From assembly GCF_000003815.2 (NCBI RefSeq), contig NC_049990.1, positions 13,084,255 to 13,148,254 on the forward strand: a stretch of DNA of 64,000 nt. The letters are read 5' to 3'. Origin of the DNA: Branchiostoma floridae (lineage: Eukaryota > Chordata > Leptocardii > Amphioxiformes > Branchiostomatidae). The notes beneath the pieces are model-generated. The model ran no database searches, was not told the origin of the DNA, and was given only the letters and a program-made list of their open reading frames with translations. Shown here piece after piece: positions 58,129 through 64,000 of this stretch. The number at the start of each line of letters is the position of its first letter. Position 1 is the first letter of the stretch. Made by a program: the position numbers and the translations under genes.

Positions 58129-59629
58129 ACAGGATACTTGTCGGCGCGAATGAGACGGTGGAACGTCGTTAAGGCTGTCTGAGCGGCATCGGTACTTCAG
58201 TACGGGGGAAAGTCTTGTGATAACCTGGTGCAGATGAACGCTGCACGCCGGGTAACCTCAGCTGCCTCAGTCACTATAACGGCTGTGGGTGGCGCCGGGC
58301 TCTCGTTTGTTACCCAGCAGCTCCTTCGCACGATTCTCCTGTTGAAAGCGTAAACACGTCCCTCTGAAGCTGTGGGTACTTAACGGCGAGCCGCGTTCAT
58401 AGTGCTCTTTGTGCCCTCGCGCCCATAGAATTAGCATACAACAAACGTTGAATGATAACATTCATCCGGCGTCCGCCCAATATGTATGATCATTTTATGC
58501 TGATGAAGGGGGAGCCCGCAGGGATTTGACCAATCACATACTCGTACATCTGTTGCGTAAAATAAATACGCAGCCATTTTCTTCTCCCGGCACCGCCCTC
58601 GTAGATGGACAATTTTTCTTTCTCCGCGGGTGGGCGCAGACGAGGGGGGGGGGGGGTGTTCTAGTTTTGATCATCACAATCTATTCATCACAACATCAGC
58701 GTCGGCACGGCAGCACAATGATTAGATGACTTGTTAAGGTAATGGGGCGATTCAGTCTTCCAGTTGACTGACGGTCGGGGCTGGCAGCCTTAACGTTTTT
58801 ATAACGGCGTTAGCTATGTATGTGCAAAACGGCTACATCAACTGTGTATGGTCATATTACCATCCAATATGATATTCGGCACAAGCAACTAAGGAAAACG
58901 CTCCTTACATTTAGCCTAGTTCCTGAATTTTATCACCTTTCTGCAGATGCAGATGCTTTCCGTATAGAGATTGAGAAATCTTATGCAAATTATTCCCCTT
59001 TAAATATGTTGGACGTGGTGGCTCGGGCTCACAGAGCAATCGATAAAGTTACCCGACACAAAACGCCGGAATTGTCTCGTTTAAATTAATTCTTGTGTCG
59101 ATGTCTAGGCCGAGGACTAGAGGGCGCTGTCTTAAGCTTTCTGTGACGGCAATGAGGCGATTGTTAATCCAACCGAACGCTAAATTGGACGTTATTAAGA
59201 AGTGTCATTACAATAGCAGTCCGGGGATCTTTAGGAAATATTGTTGGTGGTGTCAAGGTAGTTATTCAGGTGAATTTTCACGCTTTTTTAGCTGCCAGCA
59301 GGAGGCGACGGATAAAAAACGCAGGAACGTTCCAATCAATATAAGACCTGAGGGCAGTCAGTCTACAAAAATCTATAATCTTGCCAAAGCTTATGCCGTG
59401 GAGATACCTGTTCACATTCTGTTGATTGATTTCGGCCATTTGCATCGCAAGGGAAAGGAGAAATACAGCAGTGGCCTTGGCGTTCAATATCTAAAAGTAT
59501 GGAACCACGGTTGCTGTCTGCCAAATTTATAATGTAATCATTGCTACATCTAGTCGTATCATGCTAAGAAAAAAATTGTCACAGTCTATAGGTGTTTCTC
59601 TTATACTTGATGCTTTAGAATATGGTCTT
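58129..59629. other. Upstream flank of the neuroligin-like gene
   Basis: It should hold the 5' UTR and promoter on the minus strand, but I cannot place a TATA box or initiator with confidence. A G-run lies at 58645-58657. Two consecutive plus-strand open frames (58820-59089 and 59095-59532) have no recognised domain. Confidence 0.4.
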
Positions 59630-60090
59630 CTGTTATTACCTTCGCCAGGAAGGCAATGTTTTCGGTAGAGTTTGAATTTTTCCATGTGTGTAGATAGATG
59701 GCCAACATAACTCTAAGATGCCTGGCCGGATGGATTGTATTTAGTATGTACGTAGGTCTTGGTGAGACCTCGCAATGATGATTTTTGGGCCTTCTAGCGG
59801 CTTGATATGACACTGCAGGGGAACTTCTGGTAATGATATGTTAAGCCATGGACATGCTATGGCCGTGGTTTTCCAGTGGTGTATAGCTCCTGAGTGGGTC
59901 TGGGTTTTGGCCCCAGCGCGCTAGCTTAAGTGCAGAAGCCGGTTTAGTTTCAGACTTAGAAAGAGATATAACTCAAGAAGGGATTGAAGAATCGGTTGGT
60001 TGTGGATAGCGTAAGTGATGTTTGATATTAATTCATGGTCATTATGCAAATCAGAATTTACAATGACTGGGATTTCATATTTGTATCATT
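59630..60090 (+). repeat. Dispersed non-coding repeat copy
   Basis: Contains 'accttcgccaggaaggcaat', 'gggccttctagcggcttg' and 'aactcaagaagggatt', matching the family at 1.7, 35.1 and 48.4 kb. Confidence 0.7.
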
Positions 60091-60287
60091 GGTTACAATT
60101 ATACCAATGAATGTACTCGATACCTTTTAATTGCTTTTAAATATGTACAAAATGCCTTAGGAATGCATTACTTAGTACATTCATTGGCTTTATAAGATTG
60201 ATATGTTTTTTTTGTTAAAAAGATAAAAACAAATCAAAAGAGCTCAGGTGAGTTATCAAAATCCTCCCTTGCATTGCTGCCATTTTA

Positions 60288-60651
60288 ATAAATGAATGAA
60301 TGAATGAATACTTTTATTGCACATTTTTGCCACACCGGGCTAAGTACAGGTCACAACAAGACATGTTAAAAAGATACAGTTCACAGATACAAAATGAGAC
60401 TATTGCTGGACAAATTCAACTTCTCTTCGCTTTTCTGTTATAGTGGAGATAAAAGAGCAGATATGTTTTATGATCGATGGTTTGTCTAGTTGCATTAGGA
60501 ATATGACTTTTTCTACAGAACTTAGGTGTATGAAATAAGGAAATTGGTCTTGTATAACCTTATACAGTTCATTTCTCTCTACGGTACACAATCTACACTC
60601 TACTACAAAATGACGTTCGTCCTCTATTCTATCTAAATTAAAATTATGCAA
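60288..60651 (-). mobile_element. Non-LTR retrotransposon 3' end with tetranucleotide tail
   Basis: The minus-strand frame reads NLDRIEDERHFVVECRLCTV, then ERNELYKVI, and ends REVEFVQQ; this is the usual C-terminus of a LINE ORF2 (Glu-Asp-Glu-x-His-Phe followed by Cys). A 3' UTR with 'gtgacctgtacttagcccgg' follows, then an (ATTC)n tail (60288-60308 on the plus strand reads tgaa repeats). A short tandem tail is typical of CR1/L2-type elements; the subfamily is inference. Confidence 0.75.
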
Positions 60652-63259
60652 TAGGTTGAGTGATGATTAGTATGAGTTCACTACGCATTGGCAATACTCC
60701 TCCCTTAGTTACTCTGTGACACTGGAGGGTAACCTCCAGTAACAGAGTATTGTAATCACTTTGTGCGTTGAGTGTTCGCACATATATCTATATCTTCCTA
60801 TGCCGCAATCGCATGTGGATTGGCATGTCGTCTGTACTCGTTTGCATTTGTTTGCGAGTTAATTGTGGACCCCCCGACTTCTACAACTGGGATCTTCCAG
60901 TTTCAAATTGTCGGACAAGACCAATGATAGACGAATGACAAACCTTGGACAAACGAACCGTCGGCTGGAAGACTAGCTGTCTGGAAAGCAGCAACCATTT
61001 TTGTTACAATGTTACAGCTAGGAGGTTCAGATATGCGTGTCAGAAAAACAAGGATTATAACTCACATTACTTTTAGCTTCTCATTATTATTATTATATGG
61101 AATCTTTAACCTTTTTATTCTGACATTATACATATTTATGCTCTTGGCTCAAAGAGAATGAGTGTAATGAATAACAACGTTTTCTATGTACATCATCACA
61201 ATTTGCTAATCGTGATGTTATTTTCGAAAGGTCAAATATATAGGAAACATAATATGCATCTGCAGACAACAATCGTCTGCACTTGAGATGTATATTGCAC
61301 TTTGAAATGTGTATTCGACCGTTGTCACATGCATGTATATCGAAGGCAACTTTCATGTAAAGCAAAATACATACACACATATTCACTATTAGTAACACTG
61401 TCAAACATTGTTTCAAGAAAAATTAGCAGGCGAAAATTTTACAGTAATTTGAAAACGATATACGACTTTGGAATTCACCATTACCGTAATGACTTTGAAA
61501 AACGTCTGGCAGTTTGTAAGTCAAGAATTACTGTTACAGGGCAGGTTAAAAATGTAGTAGTTATCATAATATATTGAAAATAAAATACAATTCATCAGTG
61601 AATTGCTCCAATTCTATGACGACCTCATGTCAATGGTAAAAACGAAGATACTGCGGCAGTTCGGCCATGTCTCCAGGGTGAAAGGCATGTTGGGAAACAC
61701 CATTCTTGGAAAGACGGAGGGGGGGGGGGACTACGCCTGCGCAGCCGCCCACGCTAAGTATGGATCAACGACTTCAAAGACTGGTCAGGACTGACGCCTA
61801 AGGCCACAGCAAGTAAATTTTATTGATGACATCCTCTGCAGACTGCAAAAAAAATGCGCTACGGCGAAAAAAAAGATGGGTGAAAAAATAACAAGATGGC
61901 TACATTTTCAAAAATAGGCACCATGAAGTTGTAACAACAATTAAATGAACAAAACATGGCACAAGAACCAACAAGGCATTCATTCCTGTATTCAAGACAT
62001 GTACTGGTATGGTAAATGTGACACTAGTGCGGTAGACTGGCATCACCAACAAAGTTGGTAACCACACTCATGGCTTCCGTGTTGGTGTCACTTTTACAAC
62101 TCTCCAATAAGTTTGTTTTCTACAACTACATCCTGGGTACCTCGCAAGTGTCACTTCTACTAGTACAATTACCAGGCTACAACACAACATGTTTGCTCAT
62201 TTTGGTACTTTCTCGCCATGTTGGCCATCCCTGCAGAAGAGAAAAAATTCTTGTTTCTTTTTTTCTACAATCAGGCGAAAATTAATGCGCGCGCTGATGT
62301 CATCCATAAGATTTACTTGCTGTGGCCTAATGGTGATAGATGGATGGATGTATGCTTATAAAAAATACAAGTGATTGCATGACATAACGAACACTCAAAT
62401 GTGTACAGATGAAAGTATATTCCACCTTTCTTAGCTGTGAATTAATCATGCTATCTTGTCCAATTAGGTCATCAATAGCAGGTTTATAATCCTAGCTTAT
62501 GTTTAATCATTTATGGTATAGATTGTCGATTTGATTGCCTTTCAATCTTACCGCAACATAAATGATTGACAACGCTTACCGCACATCAGGAAGATCGTAC
62601 GGTCATTAAGCTGGGAAGAACAAAGAGCATGCATGACGACTCATATGGCGCAATCAATGGCGCGGACAAATAAATCATTCTCATTCTCAAATGGGAGGTT
62701 GGGGACTCACCGCAATCTGCAAAATCCACCTGTAACAACTGATCAGTTTGGAAATGACATACCTCAGTACGCGTTTAACTCTTCAAACTTCCCATTCAAC
62801 TACGTATACGGTCCTTTCTGAAACGATGTTAGTCTTCCTATTCAAGTTTTTTTTTTCATATTTGCTTTTTGAAACACAAGAACAATGTGGCACTACACTT
62901 TCTAAGGTTGCCATATGCTAACACTAACAAGCTGAGAGAAGGTGAATGCAGCCCAATGGCCTTCATAAGGATTTGCGACGTCCAGATTATTGTATCATCA
63001 GTCGAACTGGAGGCGTATATTAATATGCAAAATTATGGTTATTATACAAAAAATTGCCGCCCTGCTGAGTTAGTCTCATGACAGGCACGTGGCTGCCTAT
63101 CCAGGACTGGTGATCGGGAACTCACTTCGACCTGGAGACAAAAGATAAGAAACTTTAGTAAACTTGCAACATATTCGAAAACTAAGACAACCTCCTCTCT
63201 AGAAAACTGTCTTTTATCAATTCAAAACAGATCACTCACTAATAGCATAACAAAACTAA
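60652..63259. other. Intergenic, no gene seen
   Basis: Unique AT-rich sequence with minor simple repeats (G-run near 61720, T-run near 62848). No frame shows a recognisable domain. Confidence 0.4.
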
Positions 63260-63705
63260 GGATTGGAGCACATTGTTTAGAAATTGAAAAGGTCCGTCAC
63301 AAAAATATACCAGCCTTTTCAGCCTTTTAAACGTGTCCCATCTGCAGTTCTGAAGATGAATATCATTTCTTGATGATATGCCTTTGTCATAATGAAGAAA
63401 GGAAAAAGGTGTTGACCATATGTAACAACAGAACAACATTGCCTAAAACAAGTACAGAAATATTCAATATACTTCTATCATGTCCCGAATCCATATCTGT
63501 CCACCTAGGTCAATATATATATATAATATGATACTATGAAAAAGAGAAGAAGTGCAATGTGAAATACACTATGCCACCATGTTTTCTATTATGTTAGATT
63601 AGTATGCCGATGTAGATAGTTTGTGGTTGCTAGTAACACATCTTATTTGTCATACATTGTACCTGATGTAATCGCTGTGCAATAAACTTGACTTCCTAAC
63701 TTGAC
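63260..63705 (+). mobile_element. Non-LTR retrotransposon 3' fragment
   Basis: The plus strand reads HCLEIEKVRHKNIPAFSAF, a stop, then TCPICSSEDEYHFLMICL, CHNEERKKV, the degenerate knuckle motif of LINE ORF2 C-termini. A 3' UTR with 'gtaatcgctgtgcaataaac' follows, shared with the fragment at 54.2-54.5 kb. An internal stop shows that the copy is dead. Confidence 0.72.
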
Positions 63706-64000
63706 TTCCTTGAACACCCGTATCATTCTTATGGTTTTGCGCCGTTAGGTGATCTCAAAAGGCTGTGGAGGCAGTGTTTCCCTGTGTCTAGGTCACGGTA
63801 TTAAGAGACAAGGCGCAAACTTCTCCTTCCAACAAAGTTGCCTACTCTTACATTAAGTGTATTTTGCACAAGCACAAGATCAGAAGCATACCAGGATTAG
63901 AACTTAGTCTACAATCAATGCGTATAGGTACTTTAACTAAGGGACCTTTTTTTGACAAAACGATCATATGTATAACGGAAGATTTAACCTGAAACCTTGC
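63706..64000. other. Right edge, nothing recognised
   Basis: Unique sequence with no supported feature. Confidence 0.4.

Noticed and set aside
1-64000. CRISPR arrays, operons, bacterial promoters or rRNA
   Set aside because: The window is clearly animal nuclear DNA with spliced genes; the only short regular repeat array (6061-6372) has no spacers.

Overview
The window reads as introns and sparse exons of an animal genome. It is most probably amphioxus (Branchiostoma): the exons are neuroligin-like, a chordate-type ST8Sia exon is present, and the dispersed repeats look like those I associate with amphioxus. The species call is inference. About 3% of the window is coding; the rest is intron and transposon debris, with three assembly gaps (7791-8488, 9877-9976, 23356-23886).

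The main content is one minus-strand neuroligin-type gene (synaptic adhesion, cholinesterase-like fold) spanning about 58.13 kb down to 5.95 kb. Exon 1 (58128-57693) holds the signal peptide and the start of the esterase-like domain. A 36.9-kb interval follows, in which I could not find the exon(s) for the HGG / nucleophile-elbow segment. The 820-nt core exon (20788-19969) holds the rest of the ectodomain core. Downstream lie three separate, homologous cassette exons (19290-18751, 14856-14308, 8652-7352). Each encodes the end of the esterase domain, a Pro-rich stalk, one membrane span and the start of the cytoplasmic tail. All three begin after a phase-2 junction and end in phase 2, and their lengths are multiples of three (540, 549 and 543 nt).

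Each cassette is followed by its own candidate tail exon in the matching phase: 15676-15572 plus 15509-15269 (weak), 11955-11721 (strong; ends in HVVL and carries PPPPF), and 6401-5948 (strong; carries 13 in-frame copies of an 8-residue repeat). The simplest reading is a single ectodomain that can be joined to three alternative membrane-anchor/tail modules. I consider this the most interesting system in the window.

A plus-strand exon of an ST8Sia-type sialyltransferase (22940-23157) lies inside the neuroligin intron. Mobile elements include two complete TTAA-flanked piggyBac-like MITEs in opposite orientation around cassettes 1 and 2, both rich in TGACGTCA (CRE-type) sites; a 3.8-kb fold-back element (43229-47019) with a SINE in its loop, and a partial copy at 1-1264; several TA-flanked or hAT-like MITEs; and four non-LTR retrotransposon 3' fragments. 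From 58.13 kb to the right edge I see no convincing gene.
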